Assembly (NCBI RefSeq): GCF_037176765.1
Contig: NC_090023.1
Location: 204,694,506 to 204,758,505, forward strand
Origin: Anolis sagrei
Lineage: Eukaryota; Chordata; Lepidosauria; Squamata; Anolidae
Length of the DNA stretch: 64,000 bases
Direction: 5' to 3'
Part shown: positions 45,484-58,197 of the stretch, in pieces
How the letters are laid out: each line of letters begins with the position of its first letter
Numbering within the stretch: position 1 is the stretch's first letter
Program-made: the position numbers and the translations under genes
The notes under the pieces: generated by a model
What the model was told of the DNA's origin: nothing
Databases searched by the model: none
Seen by the model: the letters and a program-made list of their open reading frames with translations, nothing else

Positions 45484-46199
45484 ATAAAAAGGCTGGTTCA
45501 TGCAGCAATTTGAGGTCACACATTGAGGGGTGAATCCCATCCCATTGGCAATGAGGGTGGTCGTACTCCCCCTCCCCATTCCGATGAGGTCTCAGCACAG
45601 GTGACCATGGGCAGTGCCATCCTTTCTTTCCTGCCCTCCGTTTCACCCCCAAAACAAAGACACAGCTGGCTTACTGTTTTTGGAGACTTTCTTGTAGCTC
45701 CATTGTGTTGAGTACTGATCTGACAAAGCTTTAGAGATGAATCCTCCCTCTACTCTCCAAAGCTCTGTCACTGAACATGATGGGCTTACAAGGAAGCCTC
45801 CAGGAACAGAAAATACGCTTCACTTTTTTTTGAGGGCAAACAGGTGGCAGGGAGGAGAGGGTGGCACTACCATCCCACCTGCCCATGTTGCCTGAGCACA
45901 GGATAGCTGTAGAGACAGACAACTGATGGTGATCCCAGGTGTCTGTCTCCATAGACCTGATATCTACAAAGAGCTGGATCTTCAAGGAAGATCTAGATCT
46001 TCGCAAGTATTTTTTTTAGCCCAGGTGTAAAGCATATTAAATGGTTTACCCTGGGTTACTCTGCATTAGTCTGGGTGCATTATTTGGATGCCCCAGGCTA
46101 ATGTGCCATCTACACTGCATTATCTAGCAGTGTAGATGGGCTCTGAGATTAGTCTTAGAAAAGTAGGACAAATAAGCAGTATGTAAACTTCACAGCTAA

Positions 46200-46500
46200 A
46201 AGCTTTACTAATTACATTCTAACAAATACACATGTAGTGTCTAGGTTCTTTTCTATCTACAGGGATATTTACAGAAGAGGAGATGCTTAGCAGAGCCTGC
46301 ACTCGCCATCTTGAAGGAGAGAGGAATATTTTGTGTGCTTGCAAACACACTTGGAAAGTCATTTGTCCCCGTGTGGTTGCTTCCATATATCCCCACAATA
46401 AGTGAGTGAGCAAATGGGGAAAGCTCTAGAGACAGCATGTATAGGGTAAAGGAATTCAGGGAATCCAAATATTTTATAGCCCATTGTCCTGATAGAAAAT
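46200..46500. other. Unassigned repeat-like sequence
   Basis: 'aagctttactaattacattctaacaaatacacatg' and 'agagcctgcactcgccatcttgaagg' have the look of a dispersed repeat, but I cannot place it. No gene is supported. Confidence 0.25.
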
Positions 46501-47124
46501 GGATGAAAATGGCTAAATAAAATGTTTATTTGGGAAGCATTTTCCAACAAGTACCATTTAGGTTAGGGAGCAAACATACATTCAATGGGCGATGTTTTTT
46601 ACCTCTCAGAATTTTTGGCTTGCTTTTCAAATGTACTCTTCAAACACCACAGAGATAAAGCACTTAAAATACTTGAGACGTTCAGTAGATCTTAGAGATG
46701 CACCCTACATCTTGAGAGAACAGGACAGAATTTTTGAAGCAAATGTTGCTTCTCTGTTTTTTCATAGCTTTAGGCTGATGTATTAACTTTATCTTTTCCT
46801 AAACAAAAATACCTTCACTGTGTCCAGAACATCAAGGCTTTGCTACTCTATGGTTGGCTGCTTTTAAAAAAGGTTCAGAAAGATCAAGTGATTCATTTGG
46901 CTGACCTGAGAGGTCACAGAATAGTATGGGATTAAAACCTTGGTTCCCAAGCTTTACAGGAAACCTGGCAAAAGACAAATTATTCTTTAATGCTTGCATC
47001 TGAGCACCTGAAGGTTACAATCGCTGTAAGAAGCCTTTACTTTCATGGTTTAATTCTCTATTTTCTCAAAATCAGTTAGGATGGGACAACCACTGAATTA
47101 GGGAGAATTTCACACATATTGACT

Positions 47125-47410
47125 TGTTGTTCATTCGTTCAGTCATCTCCGACTCTTCGTGACCTCATGGACCAGCCCACGCCAGAGCTTCCTGTCGGCC
47201 GTCACCATCCCCAGCTCCTTCAAGGTCAGTCCAGTCACTTCAAGGATGCCATCCATCCATCTTGCCCTTGGTCGGCCCCTCTTCCTTTTGCCTTCTACTT
47301 TCCCCAGCATAATTGTCTTCTCTAGGCTTTGCTGTCTCCTCATGATGTGGCCAAAGTACTTCAACTTTGTCTCTAGTATCCTTCCCTCCTTACTGTTTAT
47401 CTCTGGGTTT
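47125..47410 (-). mobile_element. BovB/RTE LINE 3' end
   Basis: The minus strand encodes [20 protein letters not shown] and [20 protein letters not shown] in one open frame, with the CDS end and the 'tcacgaagagtcggagatgactgaacgaatgaacaacaa' tail at 47125-47165. The reading frame is better preserved here than in the other copies. Confidence 0.92.
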
Positions 47411-47653
47411 AATGAAATCATCATCACTGATAAGGCTCAATTTTGTCAGTACAAAATTCACCAATCTGTTTCTTAAAAGCACCCAGGAATTTGCTTAGCT
47501 CTGCAAAGGTGCTCTGAGTTTTCCAGCAGTTTGATGCCTTTCAACTAGAATCCCATCAACAAATAAGGACATTTTTGTATTATCATTGCCTCCCATGAAT
47601 TTTTTTAAAACTTCTAACTCACTTATGTTCTCATTGCCTTCAAATCCTCTAAA

Positions 47654-47838
47654 GTAGTGCAACTCAAAGACGTGCTCCATGGACCAGAGCTTGTCCCTGA
47701 GCTATTGTCTGCTTGTCCCTGGCAAGTTTCCAGGAAAGGAAAAAAATGTAGAACAATGGACACAAATATAGTGCCAGGTCCCGGCACACTGGAGAAAAAA
47801 AATGCATGTCTTCCACATCAGATAGCTTGAGAAGCACT
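47654..47838. mobile_element. hAT MITE (CAGTGCTTCTCAAG-like ends)
   Basis: The left end is 'agtagtgcaactcaaagacgtgctccatggacca' and the right end 'cacatcagatagcttgagaagcactct', inverted 'agtgnttctcaa' type ends. The interior has 'gagctattgtctgcttgtccctgg'. Target duplication not resolved. Confidence 0.55.
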
Positions 47839-47839
47839 C

Positions 47840-48990
47840 TTCTGATTGACCTTTGCCTCTTTGCAAGACACAAGCTGGCCTGATTTTTTCTGTGACAAAA
47901 AGTTTCAAGCTGCCTGGAACAAAAGATGCAATAAAACAGAGTTTTGCTTATACAGAGCCTTGCAAGAGCCATTGACAATAAAGCAGAATGGTATTGAGAT
48001 ACGTTTGTTGCTCTCTGGATTTTGTTGCCCATAGTCTTGGGAGAGCTATGGAGGAAAATATACTTGCTGGTTTCGTCATGCACCAATTCAGACCCAGTCT
48101 TCTTGTTCTCTACTCAGAAGAGAATAGAGCCCAACCAGGAGGTCAGATGCTTTAGTGGTAATGATGGAAAAAAGGCCATTGCACTCTGCTACAGGGGTTA
48201 TCATTTTTCTCTTCATATATTACTCTTACTGCTTTTGTATGGCTGCATTTCTTGCTTTAAGGTTTTGATCTGCTCCCCACCTCCCCACTTCTTATGTAGA
48301 AAAAAATCTTCTTACTTCTGAATATCTTTTTCACATTTTTTTGAGATTCCTTTTCCTTAGTTCATTTTGCCACAATGACTTTTGAACAGCTTAGAATGGA
48401 AACAATTTTATTTCAGTGCTTTTTTCTTTCCCCACATTTTATTTTACTCCCTTTCTTTTCTTCTTCTTTGTGTAAGGCTGTAAAAATTTCCCATAGAACT
48501 AATTTTTCTACCTTGATATTTCTGAATTCTGTACCAGGGATCAAGGAGAAATCTCTTCTAACCTCCATCTTGTTCCATAGAAGCTTGCCTTTCAGGTCTA
48601 TGCTATGGATTAGAAAGATATAGAACTTTGCATTTCCCTTTCCCTTTTTGATTTAAAAGCTCTGTTGCTATATAGAAGGCAGCTGTATGTGTTGCATCTA
48701 ACTAGTCTTGGTTGGCAGGAGTTTCAGGAGGAGTTAAGAAATAGTACAAGCTTATGCTGATTGTTCTTCCCACAATCCTGAATGTCACTGGGATGTCATC
48801 TGAAGCTCTACTGAAGTTTATTTCATATTATCTTATTTTAATAAGCTTCAGTGAGAATGGGATGCAAAGTAGATAGTTGCATGCCATTTTCTTTACATTT
48901 CTAATAGAATATGTTTCATCTTTAGTAATTTAAAAGACACAGACTGTTTCTACTGCTTGGAATTTTAACTCAACATATCTATGAACAACC
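47840..48990. other. No recognisable feature
   Basis: Ordinary non-coding sequence with T-rich stretches. Short open frames lack splice context. Confidence 0.4.
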
Positions 48991-48995
48991 TTGAG

Positions 48996-49129
48996 CAGGC
49001 ATGGGCAAACTTTGGCCCTCTAGATGTTTTGGACTTTAACCCCTACAATTCCTAACAGTCTACTGGCTGTTAGGATTTGTGGGAGTTGAATTTCAAAACA
49101 CCTGGAGGGTTGGAGTTTGCCCATGCCTG
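48996..49129. mobile_element. Short hAT MITE (CAGGCATGGGCAAAC)
   Basis: CAGGCATGGGCAAACTTTGGC and ..TGGAGTTTGCCCATGCCTG are inverted ends around 'ctactggctgttaggattt'. The flanking 8-mers accttgag and gtcttaag are only partly alike, so it is old. Confidence 0.85.
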
Positions 49130-49137
49130 GTCTTAAG

Positions 49138-51180
49138 TGTCTCTCGTTAAAAAGTCTTGCACTTCAGCATAAAAATTAATCACTTTAATTAATTTCCAAG
49201 TCAGACTAGAGTGCTGGTATCTTTAAAGCCCTAATGACTCAAGGTTTCCTTTTTCTTAACCTACCAATTCTTTGGGTTCTTCTTTTTCTATGTGTTCTCC
49301 CCATCCCTAGTCTAGGTAAGTTGCTACCAAGGAAGACATTTTAGTGATGGTACTTCTTTGAACAACCTCCACAAACAGATTCCTTCATTCTTGTCTGCTA
49401 AGCATCAGGTAGGCCTTTATATTTATCAGGGTCTCTGACTAACCTGCACTTGTTAACTTATGTTTTAGTTGTTTTAATCTAGGCATTCAATTCTTCTTCG
49501 ACTTCCACTATATCATATGTACCATATTTTAGGGGCAGACAGATTATGTGTTTTATCTTAACTGCTTTTAATAAAACGGGACACTGATTAAAGAATTTGA
49601 ACAACAACAGAAGACAAAGCTGGGTACTTTTGACATGTAGGAAAACTAACCTGATCTCAAGGTTTACTGGCCTTTTTTATAGTTTACAAGCATTAGGTGA
49701 ATATTTGGAATTTCAGGTTTCCTTAGGAATTCAAACCACTAGATGGCGCAGAAGTCTTCCTTTCCCTTTTGATATAGAAACAGGCTTGTTGAAATATTTG
49801 ATATAAGATGGGGATTAATTTCTTGGATAGTTTCTTGACTTGTGGATAGTGTGTAACCACAGGAGGGTTCTCCTGGGAGTGAGCTGTGAAGATGTAGGCA
49901 TTAGAACAGGTAAAGGATGTTAATAGGAGCCAAACTTGGAGAGAACAACCCCTAAGAAAAACAAACCACAGTGCATGGTAACATGAAGTTTATTTCCTCC
50001 AGTATAGGATCCTCCTTCTAAGTTGCTAAGTTCAGCATCCACATCATGCAGATGCAGTCATATTGATGATTCAGCAAAATATCAATGCATTCACTGTTAT
50101 ACTTTTATTAGGCCAACCAAAATACATAAACTGTTTTGTGCTAGCTTTTTAAACTCACAACCTTCTTTATAAGACAAATAGTCTTTAAATCACTTCCAGC
50201 CCTGCCTACAAACATAGCATCTAACTTTGCATTGGATACAAATAGTTCTAATTTTCAAGGGGCATGATTTCCATCTTCAAATGGGAATGTAAACTCTACT
50301 GCCTTTATTTCTTGCCTTTGCTTATCATCAGATCATGATTATCAGGGTGTGGCTTAACTTGATTGCTTGCATAGTCCTTTCTTATATACCACTTTGTTCC
50401 TGTTAGCTATGTTAAAGCAAAATATGCTCCACAGCAAAGTAGGTTCATGTGGGAGGAAATGATCTTATGAGTAGTGCTATATAGGAGGAAAATATCACTT
50501 TGGACCAGGGCTAGAAAATAAGGATGTGCTTGTTTAAATTAATTATCTCTCCCACAAAGGAGAATAGATAATTGAAATAATTTTCTCTGTGCTGGAAGAG
50601 GTCTTTGGAAACTCTGCACTTTCTCAAATGTTCTCACAAGGGGCAAAAAGTATTTCCCTAAGTACCTAATCTTTTTCCTTCCCCAAATATAATGCCCAGT
50701 GGGAGCAGGCAAGAAGAAAGTTGCATGAAAAGAGTTGCCCATTTTTGGCTTCCTCTCTCATTCTGGACTATCATTTTCTAATAGGAAAGGGTCTCCACTG
50801 ATGAGGCCATGGGATGTGTGAGTTTGGATAATAGACTTCAGTCAAAGCAAGAACAGATCACCACATGTAGACCTTGCAAAGAGACAACGGGATGCTAAGC
50901 TGTTTCATCTTTCAAAGTGTCAAAGACAACAATGACATCAAAGAAAGCATAGGCAAAGGTATGGCTTTCATGAAAAGGAAAAAGAAGGGACAAATGTAGC
51001 TATGTTGCCATAGCTGGCTATAAATTAGTCCAGCTAAGTCCATTTCTGTGCTGCAACACAATAGCTGTGCTATCACTGGCATGTGACATTTCTTGCTGTT
51101 TAAGTTTCTGAACTTCAGCTTGCATTTGGAGAAATTTTGTTCAGTAACTCCGTAACTGGCACTTGACCTGCTTGGGATGC
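49138..51180. other. No recognisable feature
   Basis: About 2 kb of non-coding sequence between repeats. I see no splice-bounded frame or named repeat. Confidence 0.4.
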
Positions 51181-51195
51181 TTTTTGTACTTAGAC

Positions 51196-51368
51196 CGGTG
51201 GTGGAGAACCTATGGCACGTGAACCATCATCTGCATCCTGCTCACCATCCCTCCCCCTCTCACCCATCAGCCGCCCACCCACTAGCCCTCCCCCACTTGC
51301 CACCTCCTGAAAGTGCCCCCCCCCCCCCCAGTTTGGGTATTCCATCTCTAAAAGGTTTGCCATCACTG
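51196..51368. mobile_element. hAT-like MITE with C tract
   Basis: 'ccggtggtggagaacctatggcacgtg' and 'aaaggtttgccatcactg' are imperfect inverted ends. The flanks acttagac and ccttagag agree at six of eight bases. A poly-C run lies inside. Confidence 0.6.
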
Positions 51369-51442
51369 CCTTAGAGTTTCTTACTCACTTTTCCATTCTT
51401 ATGGGCTCTTCATGTATGAAACACTGGCTTTGTTTCTCAATT

Positions 51443-51628
51443 GTGTTGTTGAAGGCTTTCATGGCTAGAATCACTAAGTTGTTGTAGGTTTTTCGGGCTG
51501 TAGGGCCATGTTCTAGAAGTATTCTCTTTCTACCTCCGAGGATGCCTGCCATAGATGCAGGCGAAACATCAGGAGAGAATACTTCTAGAACATGGCCCTA
51601 CAGCCCGAAAAACCTACAACAACCCACT
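51443..51628. mobile_element. Fold-back MITE (GTTGTAGGTTTTTCGGGC arms)
   Basis: Arms at about 51478-51527 and 51573-51623 pair over roughly 49 bp ('gttgttgtaggtttttcgggctgtagggccatgttctagaag' and its complement), around 'gatgcctgccatagatgcaggcgaaacatc'. A diverged relative lies at 18991-19178. Confidence 0.85.
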
Positions 51629-51719
51629 GTTTCTCATTGTTTGTTTTCTTGAAGTGCACTCACCTAGGTACTAGCAATACTGAAACAGGGTAGGTATGTA
51701 GTAGCTGCTGAAGTAGCTA

Positions 51720-52640
51720 GCTGAGTAAGGAGGGTGTCTTGGATAATATAAAGAGCTTGGATGTGGGATTGCTGATAGAAGGTTCAGGAGGAGAACTGGA
51801 GCCTGGCAGTGAACTGCAACTCCCTCAGTTATGTCCTAAAGAAACATCTATAGAAAGAATGACTACTTTGCTTGCTGGCCAAATGCAAGAGACTTCTGCT
51901 GGGCAAGCCAAGGAGCTAAGTGTTCCTGTGTTTATGGAGCTAAGGAAAGAAAGGTCTCAGCTGCAAAGATTGTTAAAGCTAACTGAGAAGAGAGCCAGCA
52001 AGAGGCAACAACACCTGTGAAAATAGGATTTAAGACACTAGAGTTTGTTATCTGATTGCTGGCTGCTCGAGCCAAGACCCTGGACCCTTGATCTCTTGTG
52101 CTCTCTGGAACCTGAATTACCCTTGGATATTAGCTTTGGAATTGTGGACTCAACCTGATATCTTGGCTATGACTGGTAATCAGGGGTGGCTCAACCCATT
52201 ACGCAAAGTAAGCATTTGCAGTATAGTTGATTTCGCCCAGGGGGCACTCTTGAGGCGCTTTGGGGGGGAAATAGACCTTGACATATGCGAGTTGTAGTTA
52301 CTGGGATGTATAGTTCACCTATAATCAAAGAGCATTCTGAACTCCACCAATGATGAAATTGAACCAAATATGGCACACAGAACTCCCATGACAAACAGAA
52401 AATATATATCAGTGATTGGCTGTGGGTGCCAAAATACTGTTTGCTTACCGCTGAAAATTACCTAGGGTCGCCTCTGCTGGTAATTGGCTCTTGAACCTAG
52501 AACAGACATTTGGATTTCCCTCTTGTGTTTTCCTTTGAGTGTTTGCCATCTTGATAGTCTATTTGACTAGCCTGGGGACTGCCTATATTGGGGGTCACAG
52601 CCTTAACAGAGGGGCCCTCATGACCAGTTATTGTAGCCAG
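51720..52640. repeat. Unclassified block split by a hAT insertion
   Basis: Text before 52181 and after 52484 reads as one piece: '..ctggacccttgatctcttgtgctctctggaacc' then 'ctcttgaacctagaacagacatttggatttccctcttg'. Its style resembles 3465-4200. A small open frame at 51739-52020 is not similar to any family I know. Possibly a non-autonomous retroelement remnant. Confidence 0.3.
52181..52476. mobile_element. hAT MITE with perfect 8-bp duplication
   Basis: CAGGGGTGGCTCAACCC at the left and GGGTCGCCTCTG at the right. ctggtaat flanks both sides (52173-52180, 52477-52484). It contains 'gtagttactgggatgtatagttcacc', also typical of this lizard family. Confidence 0.9.
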
Positions 52641-52789
52641 TGATACTTCAAGATACTTCTTATCGGACTCCCTGACATTTGAGAAGCTTGCCCCTACTTT
52701 ACCCCAAATCTTTGAATATTCTTTCCATTTGCACTGGAAACACTGGTACTCAATTAAGTTTATACAAGATCAGTGTAATTTCAGCCTGT

Positions 52790-52935
52790 TCTACACTGCC
52801 ATATACAATAATCCAGATTATCAAAGCAAATAATCCACATTATCTTCTTTGAACTAGATTATAAGAATCTACACTGCCATATAATACAGTTCAAAGCAGA
52901 TAATCTGGATTTTATATGGCAATATAGAAGGGGCT
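52790..52935. mobile_element. Palindromic MITE, host of the LTR insertion
   Basis: 'ctacactgccatatacaataatccag...ctttgaactagattataag...tcaaagcagataatctggattttatatggcaatatagaaggggct'. The LTR element begins immediately after its right end. Confidence 0.75.
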
Positions 52936-53756
52936 TGTAGAGATATGTTTATTATAAAGTGTTATTTATAATGTGTTTAAACTGTATTTATGTTTTACAT
53001 TGGTTGCCATGTCCTAGCTGTGAGAGATAGGTTGCCATGGAGACAAGGCAGAAGAGGAGGTGGGCGGAGCTTAAAGGGAAAAAGGTTTGAAAGTGTCAGT
53101 TAATTTTCAGTCAGGAGGATGAGACCCTGAGAGGAGGAGCAGAGACAGTTAGGGCTCTGTGGTGTGAAGCAGTATAGATTCAGTTAGTTTTAGTGTTTGT
53201 GAATATTTCTTCAGCAAGGGAGCTGAAGGGAAACCTCGTTAGATTGCTTGAGTTAAAAAGAATCTAACAGAGGGGGTTTTAGGATCGCCAGTAGTGGAAG
53301 ACTGGAGATCAGTGGTTTGATCCGGTATAGGACAAACAGTGTGAATATTCACAACAGGGAACACTGAAATAATAAAGCACTTCACTGAAGAAGGAGTTTA
53401 TAAGATTGTAACATCTAAAGCCTGAATGTATCTCAACCAAGCCATATTGTAACCATCAAGCATATGCCAAGCTCAACATCTCAATATTGCAACAATTACG
53501 CTTTGTTTAACAATAAACTTGTTCTCTTTGTATTTTAAATCTGCCTCCTCCATTGATTTTACGTTCGGTGCATTCCACTCTACCAAAGTTACCTCACAAC
53601 GCAAATAGGGATAAACAGAGACTTTAAGACCAGCGTCTCTAAACATATTGGTGGCAGTTTAATTTAATAGCAGTCTAGGAACTTCCTTACATTTTTTGGT
53701 GATCCCATTTGGTGGGATTAATGCACGACTTTACTTTTTATTGGTGGCATTGATAC
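52936..53756 (+). repeat. 5' LTR
   Basis: It starts TGTAGAGATATG and ends TTGATAC. It contains a 'gtgggcggagctt' GC-box-like site and an 'acaataaac' polyadenylation-like site. About 99.8% identical to the 3' LTR. Confidence 0.93.
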
Positions 53757-53859
53757 GTCTTTACATTTTTTGGTGGCAGACGACGGGATTCGTGTAACAA
53801 CTGATCGAGTGCCTTAAGTTTAATTTAAGAATAAGTTGTGAGGTAAAAGTTGTTGAAAC

Positions 53860-56800
53860 ATGGCTACCAGGCGGCAGAGAAAGCTTGCTGAGGAAAGAGA
53901 GGGAGACCAAGAAGAAAGTTCGGGCTCTGAGGCAGAGACAGAGCCAGTGCCTATGACAGAAATGGCTTATAAGTACAAACTAGAGATGAAACGATTGGAA
54001 ATAGAGGCAAAGGCAAAACAAAGAGAGAGAGAACTGGAGATGGAAGAAAGACGAAGAGAGAGAGAATTAGAACAGGAGTTAGAATTGAAGAGAATGGAGT
54101 TTGAGCTAGAGAAACAAAGATTGGCTTTGACTCAAACATCCAGTGATATCCAGGAAGGGAGATCTGGAGGGGATACCCCAGATTTGACAAAGAAATTCCC
54201 TAAATTTACCAAGGGCGATGATCCCGAGAAATTTCTTATATCTTTTGAGAGATGTTGTCGAGATTTTGGGGTGGCTAAGGAAAAATGGATGACATACCTA
54301 AGGCCACAGATAAGTGGGAAACTTTTGCAGATTTATGGACAGATGCCTGAGGAGTCTTATGGAGACTATGATCTGTTTAAGAAACAGATTCAACAAGAGT
54401 TTAGATTGACTCCTGAATATTACAGATTTAAGTTCAGGACCTTAAAGAAAGATAAAACACAAAGTTTTGCTCAGGTGGCCTCAAGATTGTCTCAACTGTT
54501 CGATAGTTGGATAAAGACGTCTGAGGTGGAAGATAACCAACAGCTGAGAGAACTTTTAAAGCTGGAACAGTTTTTTCAGTTAGTGCCTTATGATATTCGC
54601 TGGGTGATTCAAGATCGCAAGCCATCCACTATTGTAGAGGCAGCGGTTATGGCAGATCAAATAACAACCTTAAAAGAAGGATTCAAAAGAGAAGATCCGC
54701 CAAATGACAAAAGAACAAACAGGCAGCCATTTTATCCACAACAAACGCGCCCACAGCAAGAAAAGGGCTCTGACTTAGAAAACACCATCTATAGGAGGCA
54801 GAGTGTAACAAGACAAACTGCTCCTGAGGTAAAAAGACGGTGCTTTCAATGTGGAAAATTGGACCATATAAAATATCAATGTCCCCTGTTAAGGAAAGAG
54901 AAAACAACCCTCTTTGTGAGTAAAGTGAAAGAAACACCAAAGGCAGAACCAGATACTGTTTCAAAGGAGAGTTCAGGCTCAGAGCCTCAAGAGAAACAAT
55001 GTTTGTTCATCTTGTCAGGCAGCCCATCTAAGGATTACTTAGAAACCATTTATATTGATAACAAAGACAGGAAAGGACTTAGAGATACAGGCTCCGAAGT
55101 GTGTATAGTGCACCCCAAAATAATACCTCAGAAATTTCAGCAGCCAACCTCTGAAATAAGATTAAAAGGTTTAGGACCTGCGATACCAACAGCAGTGGTG
55201 ACTTTGCCAATAGAATATGAAGGATGGAAGGGTATGTGGGATTTTGCAGTCAGTCCTGACATACCATACAAATGTTTAATTGGAAATGATTTGGCCAAGA
55301 AGATTGAAAGCTGGAGGGTGGCGTGTGAGGAGAAAGATTGTAACAACGAAAGCCCTGAACAAAAAGCCATGTGTTTTGCCATACAACAAGATGGGGATGA
55401 GAGTCCGGAATCCAGTGCTACAGTTGCTGAGCTTGTTAAGAGGACGGGAGAAGTTGAAGAGATTCGGAAGGAACAAGGAGCCGATGTTTCTCTTAAACCT
55501 CTATTCGCTTTAGCTCAAAACCCCACAGTATCGGCAAAAGAACAGCCCTCCGAGTTTGTGTTAAAGAATGGTGTCTTATATAGAGAAACCAGAAGTGTGA
55601 ACTCGACAGAAGGATCAGTAACATGTAGTCAAATTGTAGTGCCTCAAAGTTTTAGAGAACAGCTGATGAGGGTGGCACACGAAAACCCTCAAGGTGGACA
55701 TTTGGGTGTGAGGAAAACCACGAAGAGAATCACTAAGAACTTTTATTGGCCTGGCATGTTCCAGAGGATCAAAGAGTTTTGCCAGTCTTGTGACATCTGC
55801 CAGAGATTGAGTACTGGAAGGGATAAAGTTAAAGCTCCTATGATCCCTATGCCAATAATTGGAGAACCATTTTACAGAGTAGGCATTGACATAGTGGGGC
55901 CTCTTTGTAAACCAAGCAGACGTGGTTACCGATACATTTTAACCATGATTGACTACGCCACAAGATATCCAGAGGCTGTAGCTCTGACTAACATCGAGAC
56001 AACAATTGCAAATGCCCTGTTATCCATTTGGGGAAGAACTGGTTATCCTAGAGAATTGGTTTCGGATTTGGGAACCCAGTTTACTTCCAGACTTATGTCA
56101 AAATTGCTTGAGTTATGTGGTATTAGACACCTGACTTCAACAGCTTATCATCCACAGACAAATGGACTAGTTGAAAATATGAACAAGACTTTAGTCAAAA
56201 TGATAAAGTCTTACAGTCAAGAGAAGCCATACGACTGGGACGTCAAATTGCAACAACTGTTATTCGCCTACAGGACCGTCCCTCATGACAGTACTGGCTA
56301 CAGTCCATTTGAATTGCTATATGGAAGGAAAGCTCGTGGTCCGTTAGACCTGATAAGAGAATATTGGGAAGAAAGTCCGGCGACAGATCCAGTTCCAGTG
56401 TCGGAGTATTTGAAGGATCTTCAAGCAACAATGCAGCTAGCTAGAGACATTGCTCAAGAACATTTACTTGCGGCTCAGCAGAGACAAAAAGACTATTATG
56501 ACTCTACTGCTAAACCAAAGATCTTCAACATCGGAGATGAAGTTTTATTTTTATCTCCCAACAAAACCAACAAACTTCAATTGGATTGGTCTGGACCCTG
56601 GAAGATCATCAGAAAGCACAACCACATAAACTATGATATTTTTGATGAACATTCCAATGTAGAAAGAAGAGTCCATGTAAACATGTTAAAGCCTTATGTT
56701 GTAAGATCTGCGAATGTATGTTTTGTTGTTTCGGAAGAGGAATCCGGTCCCTTTTCTTTTTGGGAGGGTGATCGTGAACAATACAAAAATTTAGATCGGG

Positions 56801-57220
56801 TAGATATGAACATAGAATTGTCCCAACCACAGCGTAGAGAGATTGTAGAAGTTTTAAGTAAATATATAGACATATTTTCGGATTTGCCAGGAAAGGTCCA
56901 AGGAGTCCAGCATCAAATAAACACCGGTGATGCCACTCCTATAGTATCTCCACCCTACAGGGTCACGGGGAGAATTAATGAATGTATTGAAAAGGAGATT
57001 AGAGAAATGTTGGACCTAGGTATTATTGCTCCATCGGTTAACTCTTAAGCTTCACCTATAGTGTTAGTACAGAAGCCAGATGGCTAGATAATGTAAAAAG
57101 TACGAATAACAAATTGTTGAGATGGAGTTTATGTTTACAGGATTTTATATTTGAAATTAAACATGTTTCAGGTAAACGAAACATAGTTGCGGACGCCTTA
57201 TCTAGGATTCCATAGGTTAA
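53860..57220 (+). other. Gmr1-like internal coding remnant (gag, protease, integrase, RT/RH pieces)
   Basis: Approximate parts: gag from 53860 to 54900, with a Glu/Arg-rich coiled coil and the CFQCGKLDHIKYQC knuckle near 54840; protease around 55020-55320 with DTGSEV; integrase around 55650-56700 with HH-CC zinc finger, DDE core (VGIDIVGP, VSDLGTQF, LVENMNK) and a C-terminal GPW/F module; the N-terminal RT segment near 56800-57050 (PPYRVTGR); and an RNase H end near 57120-57215 (KHVSGKRNIVADALSRIP). Long uninterrupted coding reflects youth; the element as a whole is broken. Confidence 0.88.
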
Positions 57221-57376
57221 AGGTTTGTATGTATGTGTAATTGAAATGTACTTAACCATAATATGTTTCCCTTTCAGAATTGTTGTATATGTATATATTG
57301 TTGGATAATATGTGGAATTATTTTTGCCATTCTAGGATTGAGAATGGTCCAAAAATAATTTTTCTGGGGGGGAAGG

Positions 57377-58197
57377 TGTAGAGATATGTTTATTATAAAG
57401 TGTTATTTATAATGTGTTTAAACTGTATTTATGTTTTACATTGGTTGCCATGTCCTAGCTGTGAGAGATAGGTTGCCATGGAGACAAGGCAGAAGAGGAG
57501 GTGGGCGGAGCTTAAAGGGAAAAAGGTTTGAAAGTGTCAGTTAATTTTCAGTCAGGAGGATGAGACCCTGAGAGGAGGAGCAGAGACAGTTAGGGCTCTG
57601 TGGTGTGAAGCAGTATAGATTCAGTTAGTTTTAGTGTTTGTGAATATTTCTTCAGCAAGGGAGCTGAAGGGAAACCTCGTTAGATTGCTTGAGTTAAAAA
57701 GAATCTAACAGAGGGGGTTTTAGGATCGCCAGTAGTGGAAGACTGGAGATCAGTGGTTTGATCCGGTATAGGACAAACAGTGTGAATATTCACAACAGGG
57801 AACACTGAAATAATAAAGCACTTCACTGAAGAAGGAGTTTATAAAATTGTAACATCTAAAGCCTGAATGTATCTCAACCAAGCCATATTGTAACCATCAA
57901 GCATATGCCAAGCTCAACATCTCAATATTGCAACAATTACGCTTTGTTTAACAATAAACTTGTTCTCTTTGTATTTTAAATCTGCCTCCTCCATTGATTT
58001 TACGTTCGGTGCATTCCACTCTACCAAAGTTACCTCACAACGCAAATAGGGATAAACAGAGACTTTAAGACCAGCGTCTCTAAACATATTGGTGGCAGTT
58101 TAATTTAATAGCAGTCTAGGAACTTCCTTACATTTTTTGGTGATCCCATTTGGTGGGATTAACGCACGACTTTACTTTTTATTGGTGGCATTGATAC
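57377..58197 (+). repeat. 3' LTR
   Basis: Same length and boundaries as the 5' LTR at a constant 4441-base offset, with no insertions or deletions between them. ggct follows at 58198. Confidence 0.93.

Larger units (their letters stand above)
52936..58197 (+). mobile_element. Gmr1-like Ty3/gypsy LTR retrotransposon
   Basis: The fossil is bounded by two 821-bp LTRs with a 4-bp duplication ggct outside (52932-52935, 58198-58201). Recognisable parts in order are gag with a coiled-coil start and a CCHC zinc knuckle, an aspartic protease, a gypsy-type integrase, and pieces of the reverse transcriptase/RNase H region. Integrase before reverse transcriptase is the Gmr1 arrangement, known in deuterostome gypsy relatives and otherwise seen in copia elements. 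A purine tract (ctgggggggaagg) precedes the 3' LTR. The LTRs differ at about two sites, so the insertion is young: under roughly two million years at assumed reptile rates. The copy is broken, with about two breaks. Confidence 0.92.

Noticed and set aside
47846-48034. Plus-strand Cys/Trp-containing frame of 62 codons.
   Set aside because: No splice context, and open on the opposite strand too; adjoining sequence is hAT-derived.
51739-52020. 93-codon frame with a Lys/Gln-rich C-terminus as a small gene.
   Set aside because: It lies in a repeat-like block split by a hAT element; no promoter, splice partner or family match.
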